This document shows positions 41,178 to 50,492 of a DNA stretch of 64,000 nucleotides, piece by piece. The translations under genes were made by a program, and so were the position numbers. Each line of letters opens with the position of its first letter. The stretch's first letter is position 1. This DNA is from CAIMUX01 sp964473865 (GTDB lineage Bacteria > Eisenbacteria > RBG-16-71-46 > CAIMUX01): assembly GCA_964473865.1 (NCBI GenBank), contig CAYYQN010000017.1, positions 1 through 64,000 of the forward strand, in the 5' to 3' direction. The notes under the pieces are model-generated. The model had not been told where the DNA came from, ran no database searches, and saw only the letters and a program-made list of their open reading frames with translations.

Positions 41178-42158
41178 CTGCCTCCCCAGCGCTCCGCGAT
41201 GATCCCGCCGGGCGCGGGTTCTGGCGGGGGTGAAGAGGGATTTCGGGCTGTCGACGGTCGGCTCGCTCACGCCAGCCCGGTAATTGCACCGCAGGAGGCG
41301 TTGGACGCGCTCCCAGACGGCCGCGTCGACGATGCCGGCGTGCTCTCCGGGGCAGACCGTCCCGCGGAACTCGACCTGCCCGGTGTAGGTGGCGTTGGTG
41401 AGCAGGGCGAAGAGCGTTCCCTTGGTGAACGGCTTCCCGCCCCGAGTGCGGCCGGCCCGCGTGGTCCAGCTCTTCGCGGCCCAGCCCCGGCGCTTCAGCT
41501 CGTGGACCGTGTCGAGGAGGGACTCCTGCTCCAGGTAGAGCTGGAAGATCGTCCGCACACGGACCGCCTCGGCCTCGTTCACGAGCAGCCGCCCGCCGTT
41601 CGGATCCACGTCGTAGCCAAGGAGCGGGGTACCGCCGAACCATTTCCCCTTCCGCCGGGCCGCCGACATCTTGTCCCGGGTCCGCTCGGCGATGATCTCC
41701 CGCTCGAACTGGGCGAAGCTGAGCAGGATGTTCAGCGTCAGCCGGCCCATCGAAGTCGTGGTATTGAACTGCTGGGTGACGGAGACGAACGACACCCCGT
41801 GCTGGTCCAGAGTCGCCATGATCCGGGCGAAGTCCAGGAGAGAGCGGCTGAGGCGGTCCACTTTGTAGACCAGGATGCAGTCGATCCTCCCTGCCTCGAC
41901 ATCGGTCAGGAGCCGTCGCAGAGCGGGTCGGTCCATGCTGCCGCCGGAGAATCCACCGTCGTCGTAGCGGTCCGGCAGGCAGGTCCAGCCCTCGTGCTTC
42001 TGGCTGGCGATGTAGGCCTCGGCGGCTTCCCGCCGGGCGTCCAGGGAGTTGAACGCCTGGTCCAGGCCTTCCTCCGTGGACTTGCGCGTGTAGATGGCGC
42101 AGCGGACTGGCTTTGTCGGGGTGTCCGTGGTCCGCGCCGGAATCGTGCGCCTGGTCAC
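40629..42158 (-). pseudogene. Large serine recombinase, 3' end lost
   Basis: Starts GTG 42158 and shows a resolvase catalytic domain (CAIYTRKSTEEGLDQAFNSL with the active serine in YTRKS, KVDRLSRSLLDFARI, SFAQFEREIIAERTRDK) and a recombinase domain (FGGTPLLGYDVDPNGGRLLV, GKPFTKGTLFALLTNATYTG). Family similarity stops near residue 295 (about position 41275). The frame stays open to 40629 only by reading antisense through the S26 peptidase gene, giving Pro/Arg-rich nonsense; the zinc ribbon and coiled coil of such recombinases are missing. The gene was probably cut when the two regions were joined. Upstream genes of its module (DUF2924, small protein) are intact and overlap by 4 bp each. Confidence 0.75.
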
Positions 42159-42628
42159 CGCCCACGCTCCTTGCCGGCGATGCCGAAGAACAGGAGGCCG
42201 TTCCAGTGCGATCCGGTGACTGCCTTGGCGACGGCGGAGAGCGACCGGTACACCGTGCCGCCATACTCGAAGCCAGCGTCCAGGACGGTGAAGACGATCG
42301 TCTGGCCGCGGTACTCGCGGGTCAGCACGGTCCCAGGCATCGGCAGCCGCGGGTCCTGCTTGGAGACGAGACGCCCGGTGACCGTCCGGACACGTGGCGC
42401 CAGCAGACGCAGGTCCGAGTCTCGGGCCAACTCCGCCGCCCGGCGCCGCGCCCGTTCGGACAGGCCGGCATCGACGCTGGCCTGCAGTCCCCAGGCGATC
42501 CGCTTGCGGAGATAGTCCTTGTGCTTCGACCGCGTCGACTCGCCGAAGACCTCGGCATACCGCTCGCGCAGCTCGGGGACGGTCATGTCCCGCAGGGCAT
42601 CGATCTGCGGCGCGACCTTTGGCGTCAT
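42155..42628 (-). CDS. DUF2924 protein of a recombinase module
   Basis: A 157-residue protein of the DUF2924 family, found almost always next to serine recombinases in integrated elements. Visible: IDALRDMTVPELRERYAEVF (SAP-like helix start), KDYLRKRIAWGLQ, then the C-terminal beta region LPMPGTVLTREYRGQTIVFT, FEYGGTVYRSLSAVAKAVTG and HWNGLLFFG. The last part resembles the RAMA-like DNA-modification-reader fold. ATG overlaps the small upstream gene by 4 bp; the stop overlaps the recombinase GTG by 4 bp. Probably an accessory in recombination; mechanism unknown. Confidence 0.88.
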   Translation of the reverse strand: MTPKVAPQIDALRDMTVPELRERYAEVFGESTRSKHKDYLRKRIAWGLQASVDAGLSERARRRAAELARDSDLRLLAPRVRTVTGRLVSKQDPRLPMPGTVLTREYRGQTIVFTVLDAGFEYGGTVYRSLSAVAKAVTGSHWNGLLFFGIAGKERGR

Positions 42629-42861
42629 GCCGCATCCTCCGCCGGAGTCCGGCCTCTGCGTGCCGGCCCGTGGTCACACAAGGGCGTCGGTTCGGCCTCA
42701 GAGTCCAGGGGTTTGTCGGTGAACGGGGCGGGATTGTCGGTGGCAGCAGCAAGCATGGCAGGGCGTTGGCGCATCCGGAGCCAGGCGGCAGCGAGGAACG
42801 TGGCGACCTCCGCAATGCGCTGCTCGGGTGCCATCTCATCAAGGTCGTCTTCGAAGGCCAT
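42625..42861 (-). CDS. Small protein at the head of the recombinase module
   Basis: A 78-residue protein, MAFEDDLDEMAPEQRIAEVA..., with one amphipathic helical half (TFLAAAWLRMRQRP) and a polar Pro-rich tail. Short proteins of this kind commonly precede DUF2924 and serine-recombinase genes, and the 4-bp overlap with the DUF2924 gene supports that it is real. Function unknown; its helix could mediate protein contacts. Confidence 0.65.
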   Translation of the reverse strand: MAFEDDLDEMAPEQRIAEVATFLAAAWLRMRQRPAMLAAATDNPAPFTDKPLDSEAEPTPLCDHGPARRGRTPAEDAA

Positions 42862-43354
42862 TGGATCTCCCGGATCGGGTGAATCGTGAGCGCCGGATCC
42901 TTGGCACCCTCGATTCCTTACCTACCGGAAGACCGATCGACGTGTCGGGCCGAATCGGCGGAAACGACAAAAGCGCCATGGGCTGCGGGAGCAACACCCA
43001 CAACGCCTTCCGCTCTGCGGCCGGGTCGCTGTCTGGTGATCGTTCTTGCGGTGCGTTCACCGCGATGGGGTAGTTTCTACACCGGTCGGGGCTTCGTGTC
43101 AACGCCGAAGTCCCATCGCGAACTCCTGGCCGGAGCAGGCACGACCACTGGCGAATATCCACCACCAGGATCCCCGGAGAGATCGACTCACCGAGGCCAC
43201 CGAAGTCCTCTCTCCTGCCGCAGTTGAAGTTCCGCTGCCTGGTTTGACCCTACGGGAAGGAGCACTTCGCGACCAACCCGCTGAGGTCGGATTCGGATCG
43301 CACGCCATAGCTGGTGTCCAACACGAATTCGCCTCCGTTCTTTGACCACGTTAC
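42862..43354. other. Intergenic region beside the recombinase module, no gene seen
   Basis: About 490 bp upstream of the small recombinase-module gene and downstream of the subtilase-like gene. Frames here resemble nothing. Base composition falls toward the right (less GC). It should hold the module promoter (minus strand). No clear attachment site or inverted repeat could be fixed by eye. Confidence 0.45.
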
Positions 43355-46300
43355 TTAGTCCACGACCACATACCGACGCTCCACCTGCTCACCGGAGTCG
43401 CATCGGACGACCAGAAAGTAGACCCCGGCAGGAAGCCGCGTCCCGCCGTCCAACTCCACTGTCGATTCCCCTATCGGTACCACGATGCGTCGTTCCCCCC
43501 CACGCACGCACCGTCCGGTCGTGTCGTACATTCCCATGCAGGCATACCGCGTCGCGCTGCTACGCATCCGCACCCGCACAGCCCCGCCGCTCGTCGATGG
43601 CGATCCCACAATCTGGCAGGACAATTCCCCGTTATCGGAGCCCGCCACGCTTCGCTCATCGCCTACCCCAGCAACCGGTATCTCTCCGACCACCTCCGAC
43701 GACTGCACTTCGCACCTAACACGTCCCTGCAGATCCCGCACGACCGCCCCGATCCTGTAGGAGAAGGGCAGCCCAGGCACAAGATCATGATCATACCAGC
43801 ATGCGCACATGGTGTTCGGTGGATCTGTGCACGACAGACCGTTGTTGACCACGACGCCACGGTACGACACGCAAGTCGCCATCGGACCTGGTGTCATCTC
43901 CCGATACACCACGAACTCGCTCGCGCTCGGAGATGTCGACCTCAACCACCGAAGCCTGCCACCATAAGCCGGCATCGAAGTGAACTCAGGCGTCGGAACT
44001 GTGGGGAAGACGACAGCCTCACCGGTCAGCGGCGTCACTGCCGCGCACGGGTATGTTGCCGTCGCCCCGCCCCAATGCGCCACCATCTTGTAGTAGTACG
44101 GTCGCAGATATGGAGCCTCCAACGTCTCATTATACGATCCTTCGCCGGCATTCTCCACCGAGCGGCGAAGCTCCCATCGCCCGCCGCAGGACGGCCGGTC
44201 GTATATCCAGAAGCCGCTGATGTTCTCAGCATCAAGCACCTCCCAGTGGATCGTGCACTCACTGTTCCCTGGAAACGCATAGACGTTCGTGATATCCGTG
44301 ATTCCGGTGACGCCTAGCGTGTTCCCAACGTTTAGGATCCGGCGGCCTCCGCCCGCGACCCGCGCCCGACCCATCAGCTGGTCGTAGATATCCGCCGGAC
44401 CGCATGTCCAGTCATACTGGACCTGGTACATTGCACCTGCAGCCGCAACCTGTGGCACGGAAAGACTCGGCGTTGCTGACGTAACGCACGTAAAGGTGTC
44501 CAGCGCACCCAACTTGTCCGGTACCCACAAGCTCTCAGCCGGCGCGAAGATGTCCTTGGGCATCGGGACTCCCATGTCTTCCCCTGCCTTGTTGGAGGCG
44601 CCGACGGAAAGGACAAGACCCGTCCCCGAAGACTGGTCCCAGACGGATGGATACGTTACTGGTGGCCACCCTGGCTCCGCGCAGATCACAGCCACGCCTC
44701 TTTGACTGACCAGGCAATCTAGCCAGTACTGAAGTCCGTCTGGCTCAACCTCCGTTGCCACAGAGCACGAGACGATTGGGCTCCGGTCCATGTACGGCGA
44801 CCGGTCGTATACCCACTTGAAGGCCAAGACCAGATCGTCATCGAGGGCACCATAGGGAAGCTCATAGAGGAGCACGCTCGCCTCGTATGCGATCCCAACG
44901 GTGAAGACCTGGTTCGCAGCCGCGGCCGCGAGTCCAGCGATATGAAGACTGTGGTGGCATATGGATGAGTCTTCGGGGCAGTTGTTGAAGTGCAGATCGT
45001 CGGCCAATGAGACCACCGAGGATCCGTCTGGACGTGTCAAGTCGGCATGCATCGGGCTCGGATAGCCAAGGAGGGGGAAGTCTATGACGACGATGTTGGC
45101 TCTATGACCTGCCCAGTCACAACCCTGGTTGTCGCACCAGCCATAGGCTGCATCCGTTGTGAAGGTCGTCGGGGTGTGCGGCTGCAAGTACCACTGGTTT
45201 GGGTAGAAGGTGTCTCCGGCCGCTTCATACGCACAGGGGTCCTGTGTCCAGGCACGGACTACGCCGGCGGGCTTGGCCAGTTCTACGGCGTGAATGCCCG
45301 CCATCATCGCGGCCAACGCAGGCATCGAGTGGCATGGCTGAACCGTTGCCACATAGGTTCGGAGTAGTCTCGGCATCACGCGATCGCTATCCGTCACGGG
45401 ATCTTCGCCGGGAGATCGACCGACCTTTCTCAGCCGAATCACCCCGAGTTGCTGCAGAGCGGCATACAGAGTGGAGTCCGGATGGACCAGCTCAGGCAAA
45501 GTACAAGTGAAGGATCCCCGTGGATAGCCCAGGGATCCACGGGCGGGGACAAAGGTGAACGAATCGACAGCGTAAGCGCCTTCACGAGGATCGGCAGGCG
45601 AGGAGTCCACCGCAATGGCCACGAGCGAATCCGCAGCGGTTCCCCCAGGGCGTCGTAGGAGTACCGACCGGGGGGCGGAGCGGGGGGGGAAGACGAACGT
45701 CCAGAGACAGGAGGTCGACGACGTCTGCTGGGCGCATGTGGGCTCGAAGCGATCTCCATCCAGATCCAGAACGACCTGACGGAGCCCCTCAGTCCCCCCC
45801 GAGGTGAGAAAGGTCCATCGTCCCCATCCTGCGTTGATGAACGATGGCATGACCTGGAGCGACGGAGTCTCTTCAGCGGGGGAGTCTGGCCCAGACGGCC
45901 CGTTCGGCGGCACGCCTTCAGTGCCCGCATCGGCGGCTGCGGCCTCGAGGGGTGGACACAACGGTCCTCCGGTGGTCCCGATTGCCAACTTCCCATACCC
46001 CGCAATCGTATCCTCCTGCGCCGGAAACGCGTCGTCGATGAACCTCCCCCCGTGCAACGGGTGCGGGATCAGCTCGACGGTCGTGGAGTTCGGGATCTCC
46101 TCGTTCTCCGCGTAGGCGTAGCCCGCAAACCAGTAGCACTCCGTGAGCGCGCCGGTCTGCGTCTCCGTCGTCCAGGTCTGGGCGGTGCCCGTTCCGGACG
46201 CCGGCCACGTACCGTCCGGCAACTCGAAGTCCGCGCAGCTCCCCCGAGCGGCCAGGATGAACTTCGCCGGGTCGTAGCTGATGCCGAATGAGAGCCCCTT

Positions 46301-46567
46301 GAGCCGCGGACTGCTTTCCGGCGGGAATGCCGCCAAGGCGTGGAAGACGATCTTCTTGCCTGGCTCCCAGGGCACGCTCGTCACCGCGTGGGAGCAGGAG
46401 TCCAGGCCGGCCATGCCGCAGTAGTTGGAGATATCGCTCGTGAATGTGAGGGATGGGTTCGCGTGCAGGATCAGGGTACCGCCCTCGTTGGGGCCGGCGA
46501 AGGCCGGGCCGGCGAGCCAAAGCAGCAATCCGGCGCAGGCACAGAACGCGAGCATTCGGGTCATCAT
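43355..46567 (-). CDS. Large exported subtilase-like (S8) protein
   Basis: Predicted secreted protein of 1070 residues. The ATG pair at 46567/46564 follows GAGGAGG and begins a signal peptide (MLAFCACAGLLLWLAGPAFAG). Residues about 30-205 form a domain shared with the RCC1-like protein at 34802 (WEPGKKIVFHALAAFPPESS, IAGYGKLAIG). The middle has S8-like motifs in order: Asp in ANIVVIDFPLLGYPSP, His in HHSLHIAGLAAAAA, and Ser in TPSLSVPQVAAAGAMYQ, where classic subtilases have DTG, HGTHVAG and GTSMAAPHVAG. Activity is plausible but uncertain. Then come two fibronectin-like parts (HWEVLDAENISGFWIYD; LRWLRSTSPSASEFVVYRE) and an end typical of Por/FlgD-like sorting (LDGGTRLPAGVYFLVV). The gene is clearly less GC-rich than its neighbours. 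Confidence 0.82.
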   Translation of the reverse strand: MMTRMLAFCACAGLLLWLAGPAFAGPNEGGTLILHANPSLTFTSDISNYCGMAGLDSCSHAVTSVPWEPGKKIVFHALAAFPPESSPRLKGLSFGISYDPAKFILAARGSCADFELPDGTWPASGTGTAQTWTTETQTGALTECYWFAGYAYAENEEIPNSTTVELIPHPLHGGRFIDDAFPAQEDTIAGYGKLAIGTTGGPLCPPLEAAAADAGTEGVPPNGPSGPDSPAEETPSLQVMPSFINAGWGRWTFLTSGGTEGLRQVVLDLDGDRFEPTCAQQTSSTSCLWTFVFPPRSAPRSVLLRRPGGTAADSLVAIAVDSSPADPREGAYAVDSFTFVPARGSLGYPRGSFTCTLPELVHPDSTLYAALQQLGVIRLRKVGRSPGEDPVTDSDRVMPRLLRTYVATVQPCHSMPALAAMMAGIHAVELAKPAGVVRAWTQDPCAYEAAGDTFYPNQWYLQPHTPTTFTTDAAYGWCDNQGCDWAGHRANIVVIDFPLLGYPSPMHADLTRPDGSSVVSLADDLHFNNCPEDSSICHHSLHIAGLAAAAANQVFTVGIAYEASVLLYELPYGALDDDLVLAFKWVYDRSPYMDRSPIVSCSVATEVEPDGLQYWLDCLVSQRGVAVICAEPGWPPVTYPSVWDQSSGTGLVLSVGASNKAGEDMGVPMPKDIFAPAESLWVPDKLGALDTFTCVTSATPSLSVPQVAAAGAMYQVQYDWTCGPADIYDQLMGRARVAGGGRRILNVGNTLGVTGITDITNVYAFPGNSECTIHWEVLDAENISGFWIYDRPSCGGRWELRRSVENAGEGSYNETLEAPYLRPYYYKMVAHWGGATATYPCAAVTPLTGEAVVFPTVPTPEFTSMPAYGGRLRWLRSTSPSASEFVVYREMTPGPMATCVSYRGVVVNNGLSCTDPPNTMCACWYDHDLVPGLPFSYRIGAVVRDLQGRVRCEVQSSEVVGEIPVAGVGDERSVAGSDNGELSCQIVGSPSTSGGAVRVRMRSSATRYACMGMYDTTGRCVRGGERRIVVPIGESTVELDGGTRLPAGVYFLVVRCDSGEQVERRYVVVD

Positions 46568-47475
46568 CGCGGACCTCCTCGTGAGTGAAGGAGCGCACGG
46601 GCCAGGGAACGGGTGGTGGAGGCGTAGAGCGCACGGACGGAGCGGGGTGGCCCCAGCGATGCGGGCCCTGAGCCCGGTGAAGAACGGGGCAATACTCGCC
46701 ATCGACGTTCTCCTTGACCCCCTCACCTGCCCCGAAGGCGAGAGGATCAGCGGAACGAACACTGCGGTCGCGGCAGAAGACGCCTGCTCAACGACCGCCG
46801 AAAGCCTACTCCCGAGAGTGAGGGCTGTCAATGCTGGTCTCAAGAGGCTTCTCGGCGCCGTATGCAGCCCCGCAGGACGACACCGTGGACCGCCGGACTC
46901 CGGATCCCTGCGCCACTGCCGACCTGCTCGACATGTCCCTCAACCGGTCCGCCGACGCCCCGAATTCGTAAACCGTCCGCCACGGCCCCCCGCGCCGGAC
47001 GCGGTTGTTCACCACTCGCCGATAGAGAGTCGAGAGTCAGAGAGTCAGAGGCGTTATCGACCCGATTCCGGCTGTCCGCCGGATTCTCTGGTGAACGCAC
47101 GTCACCCGCGTCGTCGTCGCGCTCGCGATCACGCACTCGCAGAACTCGCGCCCACCTGCGGATGTGGAAACACTCCGTGGGTCTCTGCCGCCGAGGTCTT
47201 CTTCTACATCTCGGCTCACGCAGTTTCGTATCCGAGCGAACCGCCTCCCCGTACCGAACGCGAACCTGTGTCCTTCCGGTGTACAGGCAGGAAGCCCGGA
47301 ACCGACACCGTCCTGGGAACAGCGCCTATACCATCAGCGACGGGGAGCGGCAACTCCAACGCCTCCGAGACAGCGGTTCCGCGTTCCCTTACGTCCCGAA
47401 ATGCCGCCCGCTCTCTCGCTCGCTGATGTGACAGTCGTCGCGTGGAGGCCGCTGATCAAGCCTGGACCGTCTGCC
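46568..47475. other. 900-bp intergenic region, no convincing gene
   Basis: Between the start of the subtilase-like gene and the end of the carboxypeptidase gene, both on the minus strand. Frames over 150 codons exist but are Arg/Ser/Pro-rich and unlike known proteins. The right end near 46568 should hold the promoter of the subtilase-like gene. A GAGAGTC micro-repeat lies at 47025-47050. The stretch may be a decayed gene. Confidence 0.45.
47025..47050. repeat. GAGAGTC short repeats
   Basis: GAGAGTC at 47025-47031, 47032-47038 and 47040-47046, followed by AGAG. A small simple-sequence tract within the 900-bp gene-free region. Confidence 0.7.
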
Positions 47476-49056
47476 TCACTCCACGCAGACCAGCCGCAGC
47501 ATCTGCTCTTCGCTTCCGGCGCGAACCCGCAGGAGGTAGATCCCCCTGGAGAGCCGGGGCGAGAGGCGCAGCGCATGCTCCTGCCCCGGCGCGAGGCCCT
47601 GACCCAGCAGTGCCAGCCGCCGGCCTCCCAGGTCGTACAACTCGACGTTCGCGGGCGACGTTCCCTCCGGCAGCACCAGGCGCACAGGCTGGCCGGCGCG
47701 GGCGGGGTTGGTCACCGACAGGACCGGCTCGCCGGCCGGATCGGGCTCCACGATCCCTCCCGCCGTGGCGGGCCAGAGCGCCACGTCGACCGTTGTCCAC
47801 GTGCTCCCGCTCACCGTGACCGGCACTGTTTCAGTCAGGTAGTCGCGACGGCTGACACTCAGGGTGTACGAGCCGTTCCCGGTCAAGCGGAAGAACTGCC
47901 CGAAGTGGACCTCGGTCAGCCGAGGCCCGACCTCGGGAGCGTGCAACTCGGCGATCTGCACCTCGGCCACCAGCGGCGCGCCCGTCAGGGCATCGGTGAC
48001 CCGACCGCGGATGCCCGGACCATTGACGACCCGGTCGAGCACCCAGGTCGACCCGCGGGCCACGCGCGCGGCGATCGTGTCAACGACGGCACCGGTCCAC
48101 CAGAGGTGGTCGGAGATCTCCATCTCAAAGGCAAGAATGCCGGTGCGCCCGTAGATCCAGTTCTGCTCTTTCGGCAGCGTGTCGTAACCATAGATGGTGT
48201 GGTACGACTGGTTCTCTTCGTTCCGCGTGGCGGCGGCCCATCCGGACGCGAACGCCTGGGCAACCTCGAAGTCCGGGCTCTGACCCCAGCCATGGGTGCT
48301 GACCCAGGGATAGATAACGTAGCTGGCCCAGGAAATCGTTGCCGGGGAGTGATAGTCGATGACCAGGATCGGCCGCTCCGCCACCACGAAGTTCCGCATG
48401 AGTCCGGTTTCGGCTTCCGACCAGGGCAGCGGTCCCTTGTAGTAGTCGTCCGACGGATTGGTGCTCGGGTCGTCCTGCCAGAACCAGTCCCAGTTGCGGT
48501 TCAGATCGACCCCGTCATCGGGGAAGTCGGGTTCACCGTTGTGATTGTTGTCGCGAAGCGTCTTGCGCCACTGGTCCCAATTCGCGGCGCCGCTGAATAC
48601 GTACCCATGGCCGTCGGGATTCAGGACCGGGATGAACCAGAGCTCCAGGCTGTCGACCCGGGCGGTGACGGCGGGATCGGAGCCATACCCCTCGAGCAGC
48701 GCGGCCATCTGCCGCATGATCGCGCCGGTGCCGTTGCACTCGTTGGCATGCTGGGCGGCATGGAAGATGATGGCCGGCTCCGCTTCGTTCGTCGCCGCGT
48801 TGTCGGAGATCCGGGCCATCGGAATGAGCGTGCCCTGTCCGCTCAAGCCTAGGCTTTGCTGGTGAAAGATCTCAGGATACGCCGCCGACCAGGCGTCGAA
48901 CGTGGTCCGGATATCCGCCAGTCGCCAGTAGCTGGAGTCCGGCTCCTGGGCTTGCGCCGGCAATGGCGCGCCGGCGGCCAGAAGCCCAGCGCCGGCCAGC
49001 AAGAAGACCGCGGTCAGGATGCCGCGGCCGGGACGAGGCTCATTGCGGATCTGCAT
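47476..49056 (-). CDS. Exported M14 zinc carboxypeptidase with FlgD-like end
   Basis: Predicted secreted metallocarboxypeptidase of 526 residues. A signal peptide (GILTAVFLLAGAGLLAAGA ... AQAQ) is followed by the M14 domain: zinc ligands in FHAAQHANECNGTGA (HxxE type) and VIDYHSPATISW, substrate-binding arginine/asparagine in VDLNRNWDWFW, and catalytic Glu in ILAFEMEISDHLW. A carboxypeptidase-regulatory-like beta-sandwich follows (GIRGRVTDALTGAPLVAEV, GSYTLSVSRRDYL), then a FlgD-like C-terminal domain (VELYDLGGRRLALLGQGL ... SRGIYLLRVRAG). The start at 49056 is preferred to an in-frame ATG 69 bp upstream because it begins directly before the signal peptide; this is not certain. It probably degrades peptides outside the cell. 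Confidence 0.9.
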   Translation of the reverse strand: MQIRNEPRPGRGILTAVFLLAGAGLLAAGAPLPAQAQEPDSSYWRLADIRTTFDAWSAAYPEIFHQQSLGLSGQGTLIPMARISDNAATNEAEPAIIFHAAQHANECNGTGAIMRQMAALLEGYGSDPAVTARVDSLELWFIPVLNPDGHGYVFSGAANWDQWRKTLRDNNHNGEPDFPDDGVDLNRNWDWFWQDDPSTNPSDDYYKGPLPWSEAETGLMRNFVVAERPILVIDYHSPATISWASYVIYPWVSTHGWGQSPDFEVAQAFASGWAAATRNEENQSYHTIYGYDTLPKEQNWIYGRTGILAFEMEISDHLWWTGAVVDTIAARVARGSTWVLDRVVNGPGIRGRVTDALTGAPLVAEVQIAELHAPEVGPRLTEVHFGQFFRLTGNGSYTLSVSRRDYLTETVPVTVSGSTWTTVDVALWPATAGGIVEPDPAGEPVLSVTNPARAGQPVRLVLPEGTSPANVELYDLGGRRLALLGQGLAPGQEHALRLSPRLSRGIYLLRVRAGSEEQMLRLVCVE

Positions 49057-49287
49057 GCGGGTTCGTCTCCGAGGGGGCTGAGGTCGGGTGATGGTGTGCA
49101 ATCGCTCCCGATACGATGATACCACATCGTCCGGGGTCTTCGCCTCCAGGTGATGGAACTCCCGGGTGCCGACCGGCTGAACCGTGCGGATTCCCGTCCC
49201 GTGGGGAGCCCGAGCGAGCGCAACGCAGCAGCTGCAGGCAGATCCGGCACCGCAGCAGGGCGCTCATGAATAGTCCGGGTTAGGCCC

Positions 49288-50280
49288 CTACCGCGTCGTG
49301 ATCACCTTCCCGGAGGTGTAGTCGAGTTCCGACCCCCATACACTGTGCGGGATCGAGAAGACCACCAGCGTGAGCAAGGCCGCCGCCAGCACCCAGAGGC
49401 GGGCGCGTCCGACGCCGCCCCGCTTCCCGGCGCGGCGGACGAGATACCAGGCCGCCAGCCAACCGGAGACCGCGAACAGGGTCTTGTTGTCCGTCAGGTC
49501 CCAACCGATCGGGATCCCGGTCCAGGCCTTGCCGAACGCGAACCACTGCATCAGCGGTCCGAAGACAAACCCTCCCACCGCGAGCAGACCCAGCGCCCGA
49601 AGCGCCAGGCGCGTCGGATCGGCGCCGCGGCGCAGCGCCTCCAGACCCGCGCGGTTCGACCAGAGCATGCCCAGGAACATGAGCAGGACGTGCGGCACGA
49701 TGATCGCCATCGGTACGTGCCCGGTGAACCGGAGGACCACCGGCCCCCCGGCCGGCACGGCTACCGCCCCCGCCGGAACGTCCTCGGCCCGAAGCGGCCG
49801 CATCGCCCAGGCCTCCGCCCTGTCCTCATCCGACCGGTCATCCTCGGCGGCGTACAAGTGCACCCGGTAGGCGACTTTCCCGCCCCTGGGCTGAACCGGA
49901 ATCTCTCCGACAAGCCGGCCGCCCTCCTGCCGCATGGGGGAGAAAGTCCAAGGGTCGTCCGTGTTCTGCCGCCGTTGCATCAGGATTCCGCGCACCGACG
50001 ACGGAAGCGCAGGACGGCGCGCGTCCGCCTTCCGGCCGGACAGCATCTCGCCCAGCGTGGGCATGGAGGACGGAATCTCGACCCGATAGCTCTCCGGGGC
50101 CGGATGGCTCCGCTTGAGGCGGTAGCGAAACGTCTCTCCCGCAACTTCGGCCACGCCGCGCACCGGGCGCGTCGGACCGATCTGTCGCTGATACACTACC
50201 GCCGTGATCGTGATCAACCCCGCCAGGATCCAGAGAAGCGCAGAGCGCCCGCGCCCCGGCCGTGTCGTGGTCTGGTTCAC
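49288..50280 (-). CDS. Membrane protein of unknown function
   Basis: Inner-membrane protein of 330 residues. One N-terminal hydrophobic segment (LLWILAGLITITAVVY), then about 150 periplasmic-type residues with beta-like sequence (GETFRYRLKRSHPAPESYRV, PRGGKVAYRVHLYAAEDD), and four C-terminal hydrophobic segments (MAIIVPHVLLMFLGMLW, LGLLAVGGFVFGPLMQWFAF, TLFAVSGWLAAWYLV, LWVLAAALLTLVVFSIPHSV). No family was recognised. Upstream, 212 bp separate it from a divergent exported-protein gene; downstream it has no close partner. The middle domain could bind a ligand or another envelope protein. Confidence 0.7.
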   Translation of the reverse strand: MNQTTTRPGRGRSALLWILAGLITITAVVYQRQIGPTRPVRGVAEVAGETFRYRLKRSHPAPESYRVEIPSSMPTLGEMLSGRKADARRPALPSSVRGILMQRRQNTDDPWTFSPMRQEGGRLVGEIPVQPRGGKVAYRVHLYAAEDDRSDEDRAEAWAMRPLRAEDVPAGAVAVPAGGPVVLRFTGHVPMAIIVPHVLLMFLGMLWSNRAGLEALRRGADPTRLALRALGLLAVGGFVFGPLMQWFAFGKAWTGIPIGWDLTDNKTLFAVSGWLAAWYLVRRAGKRGGVGRARLWVLAAALLTLVVFSIPHSVWGSELDYTSGKVITTR

Positions 50281-50455
50281 CTCGTTCGACTCCCATCGGT
50301 TGGCCGGTCCACCGCTTCGTGGTCTTGCACCGTCCCGAATGTAGCATGCCCGTGTGATCTACAAACCACCCTGAAAACAACTCCGACTTCTCGGGAGAAA
50401 CGCCCGCCGGGTGCGCCGGACGCCGGGCCCTGATCCGGTGCCGGAGAGGGCCAAC

Positions 50456-50484
50456 TTGCGCCCCGCCCGGAGCGGTGCTATTCC
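50456..50484 (+). promoter_or_regulatory. Probable promoter; mRNA would be nearly leaderless
   Basis: TTGCGC (50456-50461) and TATTCC (50479-50484) with 17 bp between, preceded by an extended-type TGC. The ATG at 50493 is only 8 bp after the -10 hexamer, so the message would start at or within 2 nt of the start codon. If translation instead begins further downstream the leader is longer. Confidence 0.5.
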
Positions 50485-50492
50485 TACCCGTC

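Noticed and set aside
39355..42264. A 969-codon open frame on the minus strand across the RiPP locus and recombinase
   Set aside because: It is out of frame with the recombinase and antisense to the radical SAM, HprK-like and peptidase genes, all of which show proper motifs.
46862..47431. A 189-codon plus-strand frame in the 900-bp gap
   Set aside because: Arg/Ser/Pro-rich with no recognisable motif and no clear ribosome binding site.
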